The notes beneath the pieces were generated by a model. It ran no database searches and had not been told where the DNA came from. It saw nothing but the letters and a program-made list of their open reading frames with translations. Shown here one piece after another: positions 35,302-45,259 of a stretch of 64,000 bases of DNA. The stretch's first letter is position 1. Each line of letters starts with the position of its first letter. This stretch comes from an uncultured Cellvibrio sp. (GTDB lineage: Bacteria > Pseudomonadota > Gammaproteobacteria > Pseudomonadales > Cellvibrionaceae): positions 124,001 through 188,000 of the forward strand of contig CAMLKG010000002.1 in NCBI GenBank assembly GCA_946480695.1, written 5' to 3'. The translations under genes were made by a program, and so were the position numbers.

Positions 35302-36321
35302 TTATTGTGATTCTTTTAAATGCTTAATCAATCGTGCCTTCAAGGATAGCGGCAAATTTCTGATTGTAAGTACATCTTTATCGGCATCATATTCAATTTC
35401 GCGTCCAAGGCAATCTGAAGCGAAGCTCATACTTAACGATTCGTTACGTCCGCTGATACGTACATAATTGCGAATTTGGCCGGCATGGGGAATAAATTCC
35501 GGCTTGATGTCCGGTTTGCTGGTTTCAACATAGCGCATGAAACGCTCAGGCTCATAACTTTTTACTTCTTCCGCGAGGTTTTGTGATAAATCTGCGATAG
35601 CAACCGCTTTGCCCGCTTTATTTTGCTCCAGGCAATAATTTACCACTTTGGTGCGCGTGATTTTTGCGGTTGTTTCATCGAGCGTTTGGCTGAAGTCATC
35701 AACTATCTGGAGGAATTCCGCAGTTTCCTGTTTTATATCTTGTTTATCCGTGAAGGCGATAAATTGCGTAAACGCCTCGGCGATATCCTTGTCGCCACGT
35801 GAGCGTATCAATGTGAGGTAAGTGCTGGATTCGCCCTCCAGCCAGTCCTGCAACAGGATCCTTGCAGCCAGACTGTAGCCACTGGTATCCAGGTACAGCG
35901 ATTCATCCATTGCCAGCTCACCATCCAGATATAAACCGCTCAGGTGTTCGATTAAATAAACACTCAAGGTGTCACCCATTTCCAACTTTTCTTCTACGAA
36001 AAAAACGTAGGCATCCAAAAGTGATTCGGCCTGCTCCAGCGTTTGCTGGAATTGCTTTATGGCCCTGTGGGTAAAATTCAGGAAGCTCATACGTTCCTCG
36101 CGTAGGTCCTTCAACCAGGCGGGAAGGGGAAATTCGCCTGCTTCCGTAGAGAAGCGACCGTAGCTTTTACCTCCCTTACGGATAAACTGCGCTTTTAACT
36201 CATAGGCCAATTCTTCCAGTTTTCCATTCGTTGCGAATAATTCGTTGCGCAATTGCAATTCAAAAGCACTGCCAGGTGAGTGACGATAAATTCGGTGGGC
36301 AACAATTGCGGTGATAGCCAT
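35302..36321 (-). CDS. yejK: Nucleoid-associated protein YejK (NdpA)
   Basis: A 339-residue member of the YejK/NdpA family of nucleoid-associated proteins. The start MAITAIVAHRIYRHSPGSAFELQLRNEL and the conserved blocks (LSVYLIEHLSGLYLDGELAM, YLEPERFMRY-like) match the family, and the length is the usual 330-340. No signal peptide. It is monocistronic on the minus strand, diverging from the RidA gene by about 100 bases. Confidence 0.93.
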   Translation of the reverse strand: MAITAIVAHRIYRHSPGSAFELQLRNELFATNGKLEELAYELKAQFIRKGGKSYGRFSTEAGEFPLPAWLKDLREERMSFLNFTHRAIKQFQQTLEQAESLLDAYVFFVEEKLEMGDTLSVYLIEHLSGLYLDGELAMDESLYLDTSGYSLAARILLQDWLEGESSTYLTLIRSRGDKDIAEAFTQFIAFTDKQDIKQETAEFLQIVDDFSQTLDETTAKITRTKVVNYCLEQNKAGKAVAIADLSQNLAEEVKSYEPERFMRYVETSKPDIKPEFIPHAGQIRNYVRISGRNESLSMSFASDCLGREIEYDADKDVLTIRNLPLSLKARLIKHLKESQ

Positions 36322-36418
36322 AAATGGGTCGCTTTAACTAGGGTGATAGGCTTGCTTACAAGAGGCGGCTATTATAGGCATCGCATGCATTTTTCACAGA
36401 CTTGATTCGGAAGCCCAT

Positions 36419-36769
36419 ATGAGCATTCAACGCCTTAACCCAACGCAACGCTGGTCGGATGCAACTGTTTTTAACGGTATGGTCCATTTTGTCGAGGTAC
36501 CAAACAACACCCGGTGTGAAATTGCCGAACAAATTGCACAGGTATTGGCGCAAGCCGAAATTACATTGGCGTCTGTCGGCAGTGATAAATCACGTTTGTT
36601 ATCCGCGACTATTTACATCACTGACAAAAACGATGTCCCTGCGTTAAATACCGCTTGGGAGGCCTGGTTGGATAAAGGGTGTGCGCCTTCGCGGGCATGT
36701 GTAAAAGTGGAATTACTTGATCCGGCTATGTTGGTGGAAATAGCCTTTGTCGCGGCGGTGAATCCATAA
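36419..36769 (+). CDS. RidA/YjgF-family protein
   Basis: A 116-residue small trimeric family that deaminates reactive enamine/imine intermediates or has related roles. The conserved segments are VHFVEVPN, AQAEITLASVGSDKSRLLSATIYITD (helix and strand) and SRACVKVELLDPAMLVEIAFVA with the conserved Arg (of RACV) and Glu of the binding pocket. Length is slightly below RidA (about 128). It precedes pilU on the plus strand by 75 bases. Whether it is a true RidA or one of the Rid subfamilies without deaminase activity is not clear. Confidence 0.9.
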   Translation: MSIQRLNPTQRWSDATVFNGMVHFVEVPNNTRCEIAEQIAQVLAQAEITLASVGSDKSRLLSATIYITDKNDVPALNTAWEAWLDKGCAPSRACVKVELLDPAMLVEIAFVAAVNP

Positions 36770-36844
36770 GTCACCCGATCATCCCTGGAATCTTGCCTAT
36801 ACTTCCCCGTGTTAAATTCGCTTGCAACCGGAACGGAGTGATAT

Positions 36845-38017
36845 ATGGCAACCCCGATTGACCAATACTTAAATATTCTCGCTAAAAAAGATGGCTCGGA
36901 TTTATATCTGAGTACCGGTGCGCCACCCTGCGCAAAATTCCAGGGAGTATTGAAACCACTTACCAACGAGCCCTTTAAGCCGGGTGAAATTGAAGTTATC
37001 GCTAACGCAATAATGGATGAAGAGCAGCGCACGGCCTTTACGCACGAATTGGAAATGAACCTTGCGCTCTCCATTCACGGTGTTGGGCGTTTTCGCATTA
37101 ACATTTTTAAACAGCGCAACGAAATTGCCATAGTTGCACGCAATATTAAAACCGAAATCCCGCAGTTTGATAGCCTTGGCCTGCCGGAAGTTTTAAAAGA
37201 TGTGATCATGACCAAGCGAGGCCTGGTGTTATTTGTTGGCGGAACCGGCTCCGGCAAATCCACATCGTTGGCGGCATTAATTGATCATCGCAATTCATCC
37301 AGCGGCGGGCACATTATTACGATTGAAGACCCCGTAGAATTTGTGCATAAACATAAACGCAGTGTAATTAACCAGCGTGAAGTCGGCGTGGATACGCGCA
37401 GTTACAAGGCCGCTTTGAAAAATACGTTGCGACAAGCGCCGGATGTTATTTTGATCGGTGAAATCCGCGATCGCGAAACCATGGAACATGCACTGGAGTT
37501 CGCGGAAACCGGGCACCTTGCCATTTCAACCTTGCACGCTAACAATGCCAACCAGGCACTCGAACGAATTATTAATTTATTTCCGGAAGAACGCCGCCCG
37601 CAATTACTGATGGGACTTTCACAAAATTTGCGTGCATTTGTGTCCCAACGTTTATTACCCACCGTCGATGGCAAACGTTGTGCGGCAGTTGAGGTGTTGC
37701 TGGGTACAAAAACAATCCAGGAATTAATATTGAAAAGTCGCTTGACTGAAATTAAAGAAATTATGGAGAAGTCAGAAAACCTTGGTATGCAAACTTTTGA
37801 TGGTGCGATATTCAAACTGTATATGGCCGGCAAGATCAGTTTTGATGACGCTGTCGCCAACGCGGATTCACCTAATAACTTACGGCTGCGGATAAAACTG
37901 GCGACTGAAGGCGTTGCTGCTCCCAAAACAGAAGCGGTTGCCGCAACCCCTAAAGCGGTTCCGACCAGCTTTGGTGAATTAAGTTTGCAAAAAATTGATG
38001 AAGATGAAGAACCTTAA
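36845..38017 (+). CDS. pilU: PilU, type IV pilus retraction ATPase
   Basis: A 390-residue hexameric ATPase of the PilT/PilU subfamily that powers pilus retraction. Walker A is GGTGSGKS (residues 132-139), and the Asp box (ITIEDPVEF), Walker B region (DVILIGEIRDRETM) and His box (ISTLHANNA) follow. The start MATPIDQYLNILAKKDGSDLYL and the C-terminal Ala/Pro-rich tail fit PilU better than PilT. No pilT copy lies beside it here; in many gammaproteobacteria pilT and pilU are adjacent, so pilT is probably elsewhere. The start is supported by a GGAG seven bases upstream. Confidence 0.9.
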   Translation: MATPIDQYLNILAKKDGSDLYLSTGAPPCAKFQGVLKPLTNEPFKPGEIEVIANAIMDEEQRTAFTHELEMNLALSIHGVGRFRINIFKQRNEIAIVARNIKTEIPQFDSLGLPEVLKDVIMTKRGLVLFVGGTGSGKSTSLAALIDHRNSSSGGHIITIEDPVEFVHKHKRSVINQREVGVDTRSYKAALKNTLRQAPDVILIGEIRDRETMEHALEFAETGHLAISTLHANNANQALERIINLFPEERRPQLLMGLSQNLRAFVSQRLLPTVDGKRCAAVEVLLGTKTIQELILKSRLTEIKEIMEKSENLGMQTFDGAIFKLYMAGKISFDDAVANADSPNNLRLRIKLATEGVAAPKTEAVAATPKAVPTSFGELSLQKIDEDEEP

Positions 38018-38245
38018 ATGAAATAAACCAGATTTGGAAATTACAATTTCCGGCGCGCGAAACCATTGTTCACTGCTTCGCGAGATCCCTGATGGTGGCG
38101 GGTAAGGTCCCGTTGCCATGGTGAAACATCAACGTCTACACGCGCGACTCGTTGCAAACCATAAGTTATTAACCTTTGGGCGGCTACGGCAATATTATTA
38201 AGCATGCGTGGGAAAGCGAAGGCGAACAAGCCTCCGCGTATTATT

Positions 38246-39568
38246 TTAAAACGCCCAATTTGCCTGAATGCCCAGGATATTTACCGATGAGTCAAAATTA
38301 CCTTCGACATGATGGCCGGTTTGAAGGTTGGTATTGTTGATGTTTGCCTCATCCACATGGATGTAGGCGTAACCAGCATCCATCGAAAATGTATCGGAAA
38401 ACCGGTAATTGAATCCACCGGTAAGCCATATGCGATTTTCATCGGGGATGCGCGGATTAACCAGCGCGGGATTGGTTTGTGGCGCTTCGTCATAGGCTAT
38501 GCCGAAACGCCAGGACCATGGGCAATCGGATTTGTAGCTGAAACCCAACGCGTAGCGCATGGAATCTTCGTATTCCAAATCCAGTCGGTTTACGGTGAGG
38601 TTGTTGCCGGTGTTGATAATATCAATGGTCTCAATGCTGCTCCATTGTGTCCAGGCAATATCGGTGTGTACCCACCAGTCATCAGTAAAGCGATGTGAAA
38701 CACTGAAGGTCAGTGTATCGGGTAATTCAACACTGGCTGTTGCATCACCGGCAAGGGAATTTAAGGTGGTGGCACAGATTGTACCGGTGGTAGGGGCCGG
38801 CGTTGCACCGGTGGGATAACCGGCGCCGGGGCTACATAATGCATTCAATGAAAATGAGGCATCTCCTTCCAGGTCAAAATCTCCGCCTTGTCGCCATACC
38901 AGTCCCAGGCGTGTCCTGTCCGTTGGTTTGAAAAATACACTAACGTCGGCAACGATATCATCGTCATCGCCCCGTATTTTCCCGCTGCTGTCAGTTGCGG
39001 GCTGTGGATTGACACCCAGTGTGGAGTCTACCTGGCTCTCCAGGGTTACCTCGGCGGATTGATAATTCAAACCCAAACCCAGGGACCATTGTTCATTTAA
39101 CTCAGTTGCAATTACCGCGTTTACATTCACCACTTCTAGTTCGCTGTGGGTTGCAAGGTAGCGTCCGATCCAATCATCATCATATTTACTAACCAACCCA
39201 TAAGGCGCATTAATTCCCAATCCGACGGTAAATCTTTCAGTGAGTGGTTGTACCCAATAAATATTGGGTACATAACCCGTTTCACTGGTCTTGCCATCGG
39301 AACCATTGGTAGTTGAATTGGTGTTGTTAAACTCGGCGCGCGTGAATATCGCATTTACGCCCACGGTAAAACTGGATTTGTTGAGTTCGCTGATTGAGGC
39401 CGGATTAAAATAAACGCTGCTCGCATCTTTGGGATCAGAGGCCGTCCCCGCGAATGCTTGCCCCAGGAATGCCGGGCTTTGCTCCAGTATCTGGAACGAG
39501 GCTGCCTGTGCCAGCGAGGGAATCATTAAACTGATGCCGGTAGCCATGGCGTGACGGATAAATTTCAT
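38246..39568 (-). CDS. OmpP1/FadL-family outer-membrane transporter
   Basis: A 440-residue outer-membrane protein for hydrophobic substrates (fatty acids or aromatic compounds). A signal peptide ends in SLAQAAS, and the N-terminal FQILEQSPAFLGQAFAGTA with DPKDASSVYFNPAS (the NPA motif) is typical for FadL. The chain ends in NWAF, a C-terminal Phe as in many outer-membrane barrels. The actual substrate is unknown. The gene faces pilU convergently over a gap of about 230 bases that shows no feature. Confidence 0.93.
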   Translation of the reverse strand: MKFIRHAMATGISLMIPSLAQAASFQILEQSPAFLGQAFAGTASDPKDASSVYFNPASISELNKSSFTVGVNAIFTRAEFNNTNSTTNGSDGKTSETGYVPNIYWVQPLTERFTVGLGINAPYGLVSKYDDDWIGRYLATHSELEVVNVNAVIATELNEQWSLGLGLNYQSAEVTLESQVDSTLGVNPQPATDSSGKIRGDDDDIVADVSVFFKPTDRTRLGLVWRQGGDFDLEGDASFSLNALCSPGAGYPTGATPAPTTGTICATTLNSLAGDATASVELPDTLTFSVSHRFTDDWWVHTDIAWTQWSSIETIDIINTGNNLTVNRLDLEYEDSMRYALGFSYKSDCPWSWRFGIAYDEAPQTNPALVNPRIPDENRIWLTGGFNYRFSDTFSMDAGYAYIHVDEANINNTNLQTGHHVEGNFDSSVNILGIQANWAF

Positions 39569-39694
39569 AAGGCCTCCTGAATACTGAACGGATTCAATAG
39601 GTCTTAGTCCTGATCAAGATTGAAAAGTTTTATTAAATAGGGAAGAAGTGATTGAATGAACAATTTTGTAGAAGCATGCGACGTTAAAAATATA

Positions 39695-39723
39695 AAAAGT
39701 GCACCAACTATTGGTGCACTTTT
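39695..39723. terminator. Terminator between purD and the FadL-type gene
   Basis: A perfect 13-bp stem, arms 39695-39707 and 39711-39723, loop CTA. On the minus strand the stem ends in T-run (TTTTTATATTTTT), so it terminates the purHD transcript that ends at 39731. Confidence 0.88.
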
Positions 39724-39730
39724 ATTATGA

Positions 39731-41020
39731 TCAGTTATTTGTCTCACGTGCTATAGCGCGGTAGGCAATATCTTTACGATAAAACATTCCCTCCCAATTA
39801 ATTTTTCCCGCAAGTTGATAGGCGCGCTCTTGTGCTTCGGAAACGCTATTGCCCAAGGCAGTGGCACAGAGCACGCGGCCGCCGTTAGTTACGGTGTTGC
39901 CATCTTTTTGCGCGGTGCCCGCATGGAAAACTTTTTCCCCGGCAACCTCGCTGGTGGGTAAGCCGGAAATGACATCGCCTTTATTGTAGTTATCCGGATA
40001 ACCGCCTGCGGCAAGTACAACACCAACCGATGCGCGCGCATCCCAGGCGGCAGTGGTTTTATCCAGGTCACCGTTAAGCGCAGCCAGGCACAACTCCACC
40101 AAATCCGATTGTAGACGCAACATAATCGGTTGGGTTTCCGGATCGCCAAAGCGGCAATTGTATTCAATGACTTTAGGGGCGCCTGAGGAGTCAATCATCA
40201 AACCAGCGTATAAAAATCCCACGTAGGTATTACCTTCCGCAGCCATGCCATTGACGGTTGGATAAATAATTTCTTGCATCACGCGATCATGTACAGCTTG
40301 TGTCACCACGGGCGCGGGCGAATAAGCCCCCATGCCGCCGGTGTTGGGGCCGGTATCACCATCGCCAACGCGTTTATGGTCCTGGCTGGTGGCCATGGGC
40401 AATACATTTTTGCCATCAACCATTACGATAAAGCTGGCCTCTTCGCCCGCTAAAAATTCTTCAATCACAACGCGGCAACCGGCATCGCCAAACGCGTTAC
40501 CAGACAGCATATCGCGCACCGCGTCTTCCGCTTGTTGCAAGGTTTCGGCAACGATAACACCTTTACCTGCCGCAAGGCCGTCTGCCTTGATAACAATCGG
40601 CGCACCTTTGTCACGCAAGTAGGCGAGGGCGGGTTCCACGTCGATAAAGTTTTGATAGTCCGCCGTAGGGATTTTATGACGCGCAAGAAAATCTTTGGTA
40701 AACGCTTTGGAACCTTCCAATTGCGCTGCACCTTTGCTTGGTCCGAAGCACAGCAAGTTACGCGATTTAAAATAATCCACTACGCCGGCTACTAATGGAA
40801 CTTCCGGGCCGACAATTGTTAAACCGACATTATTTTGTTCGGCAAAATTCGCCAGGGCTTCAAAATTCAAAACATCAATCGCAATGTTTTCCAATTTCGC
40901 TTCCAACGCAGTACCGGCATTGCCCGGTGCAACAAATACGGTTTCGACTTGTGGGCTTTGCGCTGCTTTCCATGCAAGTGCATGTTCGCGACCACCGCCG
41001 CCAATAATGAGTACATTCAT
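39731..41020 (-). CDS. purD: Phosphoribosylamine-glycine ligase PurD
   Basis: Second step of purine synthesis: joins glycine to phosphoribosylamine using ATP. The 429-residue ATP-grasp enzyme starts MNVLIIGGGGREHALAWK and shows the conserved GPEVPLVAGVVDYF, KADGLAAGKGVIVAET and RFGDPETQPIM motifs. It is the last gene of the dusB-fis-purH-purD run and ends at a terminator. Confidence 0.98.
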   Translation of the reverse strand: MNVLIIGGGGREHALAWKAAQSPQVETVFVAPGNAGTALEAKLENIAIDVLNFEALANFAEQNNVGLTIVGPEVPLVAGVVDYFKSRNLLCFGPSKGAAQLEGSKAFTKDFLARHKIPTADYQNFIDVEPALAYLRDKGAPIVIKADGLAAGKGVIVAETLQQAEDAVRDMLSGNAFGDAGCRVVIEEFLAGEEASFIVMVDGKNVLPMATSQDHKRVGDGDTGPNTGGMGAYSPAPVVTQAVHDRVMQEIIYPTVNGMAAEGNTYVGFLYAGLMIDSSGAPKVIEYNCRFGDPETQPIMLRLQSDLVELCLAALNGDLDKTTAAWDARASVGVVLAAGGYPDNYNKGDVISGLPTSEVAGEKVFHAGTAQKDGNTVTNGGRVLCATALGNSVSEAQERAYQLAGKINWEGMFYRKDIAYRAIARETNN

Positions 41021-41037
41021 TAATTTATCTCCAATAA

Positions 41038-42615
41038 TTAATGGCGGAAGTGGCGCATACCGGTGAATACCATTGCCATGCCGTGTTCATTAGCCGCTGC
41101 AATGACTTCTTCATCGCGCATTGAGCCACCGGGTTGGATGACTGCGGCAATGCCCACTTTTGCGGCATTGTCGATGCCATCGCGGAATGGGAAGAATGCG
41201 TCGGAAGCCATCACTGAACCGGCAACTTGCAAACCGGCGTGCTCAGCTTTAATGGCGGCGATACGTGCGGAATTCACGCGGCTCATTTGGCCTGCGCCGA
41301 CACCGATGGTTTGTGAATTTTTTGCGTAAACAATCGCGTTGGACTTAACAAACTTCGCTACCTTCCAGGCAAACAATAAATCGCGCAGTTCGCTTTCGGT
41401 TGGAACACGTTTGGTGACCACTTTCAGGTCCGCCGCAGTAATCATGCCGTTATCGCGGTCTTGTACCAGCAATCCACCATTGACACGTTTGTAATCCAGC
41501 CCGCCGATGCGCTCGGTTCCCCACTCGCCGCAAGCAAGCAGGCGCACATTTTGTTTTGCCTTAACTACTTCAATTGCTTCGGCAGAAACACTGGGAGCGA
41601 TAATTACTTCAACGAATTGACGTTCAACGATTGCTTGTGCCGTTGCTGCATCCAACTCACGATTAAACGCAATAATGCCGCCGAAGGCGGATTCGGTATC
41701 GGTTGCGTAAGCGAGGTCGTAGGCGTCTTTAATAGTCGCTGCGACAGCAACGCCGCAGGGATTTGCGTGTTTAACGATTACGCACGCAGGTTCGGTGAAA
41801 CATTTAACTGTTTCCAATGCGGCGTCGGTATCCGCCACGTTGTTATAGGAAAGTTCCTTGCCTTGTAATTGTTTTGCCGTGGCAATACTGGCTTCCTGTG
41901 GATTTTTCTCTACATAGAATGCCGCTTTTTGATGCGGGTTTTCACCATAACGCATTTCTTGCGCTTTGATGAATTGGGTGTTGAATGTGCGCGGGAAATC
42001 GGTGCTGCCGCCCTCTACCAAGCGACCAAAATAATTGGCAATCGCACCATCATAGGCGGCGGTGTGTTCGTAAGCTTTAATGGCAAGGTCAAAACGGGTT
42101 TTGTAAGCAGTGCTGCCGTTGTTAGCTTTCATTTCAGCAAGGATAGTGGCGTAGTCAGACGCATTTACCACGATAGTGACATGGGCGTGGTTTTTTGCGG
42201 CGGCGCGTACCATGGTAGGGCCACCGATATCAATATTTTCTACAGCGTCTTCCAGTGAGCAATCTGCTTTGGCAACGGTTTTTTCGAACGGATACAAATT
42301 CACAACCACCATATCAATAGCGTTGATACCGTGTTGCGCCATAACACTTTCATCCATTCCGCGACGGCCCAAAATACCGCCATGAACTTTCGGGTGCAGG
42401 GTTTTTACGCGGCCGTCCATCATTTCGGGGAAGCCGGTGTAGTCAGAGACTTCAATCGCGGGGATCTTGTTATCGGTGAGCAGCTTAAAGGTGCCGCCGG
42501 TTGATAAAATTTCCACGCCTTGGGCGTGCAGGGCTTGGGCAAATTCAACAATGCCGGTTTTATCAGAGACACTGATAAGGGCGCGTTTTACGGCAACAAG
42601 ATCAGAAGTAGACAT
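41038..42615 (-). CDS. purH: Bifunctional AICAR formyltransferase/IMP cyclohydrolase PurH
   Basis: The last two steps of purine synthesis to IMP. The start is the ATG at 42613-42615 ([21 protein letters not shown]), with AGGAA seven bases upstream; a longer frame adds 27 residues of unlikely leader. Residues 1-200 form the MGS-like cyclohydrolase domain (GTFKLLTDN and [16 protein letters not shown]) and the rest the formyltransferase domain with KHANPCG and ending FTGMRHFRH. At 525 residues it is typical. Confidence 0.98.
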   Translation of the reverse strand: MSTSDLVAVKRALISVSDKTGIVEFAQALHAQGVEILSTGGTFKLLTDNKIPAIEVSDYTGFPEMMDGRVKTLHPKVHGGILGRRGMDESVMAQHGINAIDMVVVNLYPFEKTVAKADCSLEDAVENIDIGGPTMVRAAAKNHAHVTIVVNASDYATILAEMKANNGSTAYKTRFDLAIKAYEHTAAYDGAIANYFGRLVEGGSTDFPRTFNTQFIKAQEMRYGENPHQKAAFYVEKNPQEASIATAKQLQGKELSYNNVADTDAALETVKCFTEPACVIVKHANPCGVAVAATIKDAYDLAYATDTESAFGGIIAFNRELDAATAQAIVERQFVEVIIAPSVSAEAIEVVKAKQNVRLLACGEWGTERIGGLDYKRVNGGLLVQDRDNGMITAADLKVVTKRVPTESELRDLLFAWKVAKFVKSNAIVYAKNSQTIGVGAGQMSRVNSARIAAIKAEHAGLQVAGSVMASDAFFPFRDGIDNAAKVGIAAVIQPGGSMRDEEVIAAANEHGMAMVFTGMRHFRH

Positions 42616-42671
42616 ACACGGTTCCTGTAGATGAAAAGGCAAAACAAAAAAGCGGGATATTGCTAAAAAGC

Positions 42672-42703
42672 AAAAGGGGTGGAAACGAATTGCCACCCCT
42701 TTT
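42672..42703. terminator. Terminator between fis and purH
   Basis: An 11-bp perfect stem, arms 42672-42682 and 42693-42703, with a 10-base loop. On the minus strand it is followed by GCTTTTT. Because purHD lies immediately downstream on the same strand, it may act as a partial terminator or attenuator rather than a full stop. Confidence 0.75.
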
Positions 42704-42728
42704 TAGTTGCCATGCGGCGCTGGAAAGA

Positions 42729-43022
42729 TTACAGCAGGCCGTATTGCTTTAATTTTTTACGCAGGGTTCCACGGTTCAAACCTAATACCTGCGCAGCGCG
42801 GGTTTGGTTGTGGCGGGTGTACTTTAAAACGATTTCCAGCATCGGCGCTTCAACTTCGGCAAGTACCATTTCGTAGACATTGCTAACGTCCTGGCCGTCC
42901 AAATGCTTGAAATAGTTTTCCATGGCTTGCTCTACACAGCCGCGCAGTGATTGAGCTTGTACGGGTTGTTGGTTGGCAGCTTGTGCTGGGGTTGATTCAG
43001 CAAAGAAAGTTGCAGTATTCAT
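42729..43022 (-). CDS. fis: DNA-binding protein Fis
   Basis: A nucleoid protein controlling rRNA promoters and many growth-phase genes. The 97-residue product has the C-terminal helix-turn-helix [28 protein letters not shown], invariant in Fis, and the central helices that dimerise. It overlaps the dusB stop in ATGA (43019-43022), a coupled dusB-fis operon as in most gammaproteobacteria. Confidence 0.98.
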   Translation of the reverse strand: MNTATFFAESTPAQAANQQPVQAQSLRGCVEQAMENYFKHLDGQDVSNVYEMVLAEVEAPMLEIVLKYTRHNQTRAAQVLGLNRGTLRKKLKQYGLL

Positions 43023-44008
43023 GCGGCTTTTTCCTCTTTCGTAAGCAGCTGTTCAAAGAAATTTTGAATGCTGGTTTGTTGTTCTTCTGCGTTATCTATA
43101 GCGTTAAAGGTTTTGCGAAATACTTCGCTGCCAGGGACAGTCTGCAAATACCAGCTCGCATGTTTGCGCGCGATACGCGGTCCCATAAACTCACCATAAA
43201 AACGGTACAGCTCACACAGATGGGTACATAAAATATCCCTGACTTCTACCAGGGATGGTTCGGGTAATTGCTCACCGGTACGCAGGTAATGCGCAATTTC
43301 CCGGAAGATCCAGGGACGGCCTTGCGCGGCCCGCCCAATCATCACCGCCGCAGCGCCTGTGTGATCCAACACAGCCTTGGCTTTTTGCGGTGAATCTATA
43401 TCGCCATTGGCGAATACCGGGATGTTCACGGCATTTACCACACTGGCGATGGTGTCGTACTCGGCTTCACCCACAAAGGCGTCAGCGCGTGTGCGACCGT
43501 GAAGTGCGAGGGCTTGTATGCCTGCATCTTCCGCAATACGTGCAATACGCACAGCATTGCGCTGTTCGGTGCTCCAGCCGGTACGAAATTTCAGCGTGAC
43601 GGGAAGGTCCACTGCGTTTACGACGGCGTGCAAAATCTCGGTTACGAGTTGCTCATCTTTGAGCAGGGCCGATCCCGCGGCTTTTTTGCAAACTTTCTTG
43701 GCGGGGCAACCCATGTTGATATCAATAACCTGGGCACCGTTGGCAGCATTCAGGCGCGCTGCTTCCGCCATCATTTCCGGATCGCCTCCGGCGATTTGTA
43801 CCGCAATAGGTTCAGCTTCGCCGGTGTGATCCATCCGCAAGCTGCTTTTTCGGCTGCTCCATAAACTGGAGTCGGCGGTCAGCATTTCCGAGACCACCAA
43901 ACCGGCACCCAATGAACGGCACAATTGGCGAAATGGCCTGTCAGTGACTCCCGCCATGGGGGCGAGTATGACCTTGGAGTCTATGCAATAGGGGCCAATA
44001 TTGAACAC
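43019..44008 (-). CDS. dusB: tRNA-dihydrouridine synthase B
   Basis: Flavin enzyme that makes dihydrouridine in tRNA. The 329-residue TIM-barrel has [14 protein letters not shown], the catalytic Cys region [20 protein letters not shown], and the FMN-binding [11 protein letters not shown]. It is the first gene of dusB-fis and its stop overlaps fis. Upstream are 228 bases of non-coding sequence; in Pseudomonas the DUF3426 gene lies next to it, but here a substrate-binding-like gene is inserted. Confidence 0.97.
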   Translation of the reverse strand: MFNIGPYCIDSKVILAPMAGVTDRPFRQLCRSLGAGLVVSEMLTADSSLWSSRKSSLRMDHTGEAEPIAVQIAGGDPEMMAEAARLNAANGAQVIDINMGCPAKKVCKKAAGSALLKDEQLVTEILHAVVNAVDLPVTLKFRTGWSTEQRNAVRIARIAEDAGIQALALHGRTRADAFVGEAEYDTIASVVNAVNIPVFANGDIDSPQKAKAVLDHTGAAAVMIGRAAQGRPWIFREIAHYLRTGEQLPEPSLVEVRDILCTHLCELYRFYGEFMGPRIARKHASWYLQTVPGSEVFRKTFNAIDNAEEQQTSIQNFFEQLLTKEEKAA

Positions 44009-44236
44009 GTGATTGTGCTTACGCTTGTTTGCCGTTGCGCCGCGAAGGCTGGTTTTATCGGGGTCACTCCGCTTAAAAACTGAGCGGATGCCCTACAGTA
44101 AAGGGGCGCCATGATACCCGTTTGGGTTGGGGTTGGGAACGCAAAAAACGTAAAAAACGGTGTTTTTTTGAGCGATAAAAACAGGCTTTTTTAGTGATTT
44201 CGGGTTGCAAAATAATGTGATTTGGGGCAGTCGTGC

Positions 44237-45196
44237 CTATTGCCCCGAAAGTGGATCAAAGAGGTAGGTTTCGTAAGCGCGCGGCAGGCGTTTTATAAGC
44301 GGGTTATCCATTTTGACAATATGCCGGTTTTCCAGGTTGGCGGCATCCAATCCCTTGCGGTGCCGTTTGTTCCATAGCTTATTAAATGAGCCATCTTTAT
44401 AGGCAATATCCAGGCCTTTTTTGACGCGCTCCAGCACTGCCTGGTTATCTATATGGACAAAGAAGAATTTGGGTAACGGATAATAAAGCGCCAAATGGGT
44501 GTCTGTAGTGAGGCCGAGGGCGGTTTCGTGCCGTTGTTCATAAAAATATTCCGAAGGCCCCCGGCAGAATAAATCCACCCGGCCCGCTTTTGTCATCCTG
44601 AACAAATTAAGGACATTGGAGCCTTCAATCACTTGCAAATGGTTATGGCGCAACACTTTGGTGTCCGCCCAGCCAATGCCCGTGCCAAAGGTAAATTTTT
44701 TAAGGTGTTCTGTGCGAGTGATGTTGCGGACTTGGGATTTTAATGCCTCGCGCATAAAGCAGATGCGATAGCTCAGGGCGCCCCGATCCAGGGGAAAGGG
44801 GATATAGGCAAGCTCCTCCTGGTCTCCCAAATCGTCCTCGTAACTCATTTGCAACACCAGGTTGGGGTAAATATTGTTGTGCATTGCGGCCATGGCGCGG
44901 GCGCGGTTCATGGGGGGAATGCCGCGCAATTCGTAAGGGCCGTATTCTTTTATCGTTTTATCCAGGGCCAGGCGCAATATCTCCACTTCATGCAGGACGC
45001 GCTCGGGGCTGGCGGGATCCGGCAGTTTGTGGGTAACGATCAAGGGTGGTGGCGGTGCGGTTTGAGGTTGTTCGGGTAGCGCGTGAGCGGGGATGCCCAG
45101 TAAGTACAGCAGCAATCCCAATTTTACCCGCTGCAATTTCCGCCCTTGCCGGGTTTCGCCAATGTCGGAGTGGTTGCCGATTGTGCCGTTATCCAT
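44237..45196 (-). CDS. Periplasmic solute-binding-like protein (SBP_bac_3-type)
   Basis: A 319-residue predicted periplasmic protein. A long N-terminal region (about 1-40) contains a basic stretch and a hydrophobic segment ending in GIPAHA, a plausible signal peptide with a long n-region or a later start. The body resembles small-molecule-binding type II solute-binding folds such as those in amino-acid-like transporters or sensor proteins (YDIRG-type N-terminal block, TFGTGIGWADTKVLR, C-terminal DGSFNKLWNKRH). No transporter genes accompany it. It separates the DUF3426 gene from dusB, which are usually neighbours in relatives. Ligand unknown. Confidence 0.7.
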   Translation of the reverse strand: MDNGTIGNHSDIGETRQGRKLQRVKLGLLLYLLGIPAHALPEQPQTAPPPPLIVTHKLPDPASPERVLHEVEILRLALDKTIKEYGPYELRGIPPMNRARAMAAMHNNIYPNLVLQMSYEDDLGDQEELAYIPFPLDRGALSYRICFMREALKSQVRNITRTEHLKKFTFGTGIGWADTKVLRHNHLQVIEGSNVLNLFRMTKAGRVDLFCRGPSEYFYEQRHETALGLTTDTHLALYYPLPKFFFVHIDNQAVLERVKKGLDIAYKDGSFNKLWNKRHRKGLDAANLENRHIVKMDNPLIKRLPRAYETYLFDPLSGQ

Positions 45197-45259
45197 GACT
45201 GGTCTGCTCTTCTATCCCCGGGCTCTGCGGGAATTTCAATCCTCGAATCGGTGCTGGTT

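Noticed and set aside
38041..38229. 62-codon minus-strand frame between pilU and the FadL-type gene
   Set aside because: No known family, weak start, and no conservation evidence; could be a remnant but not supportable.
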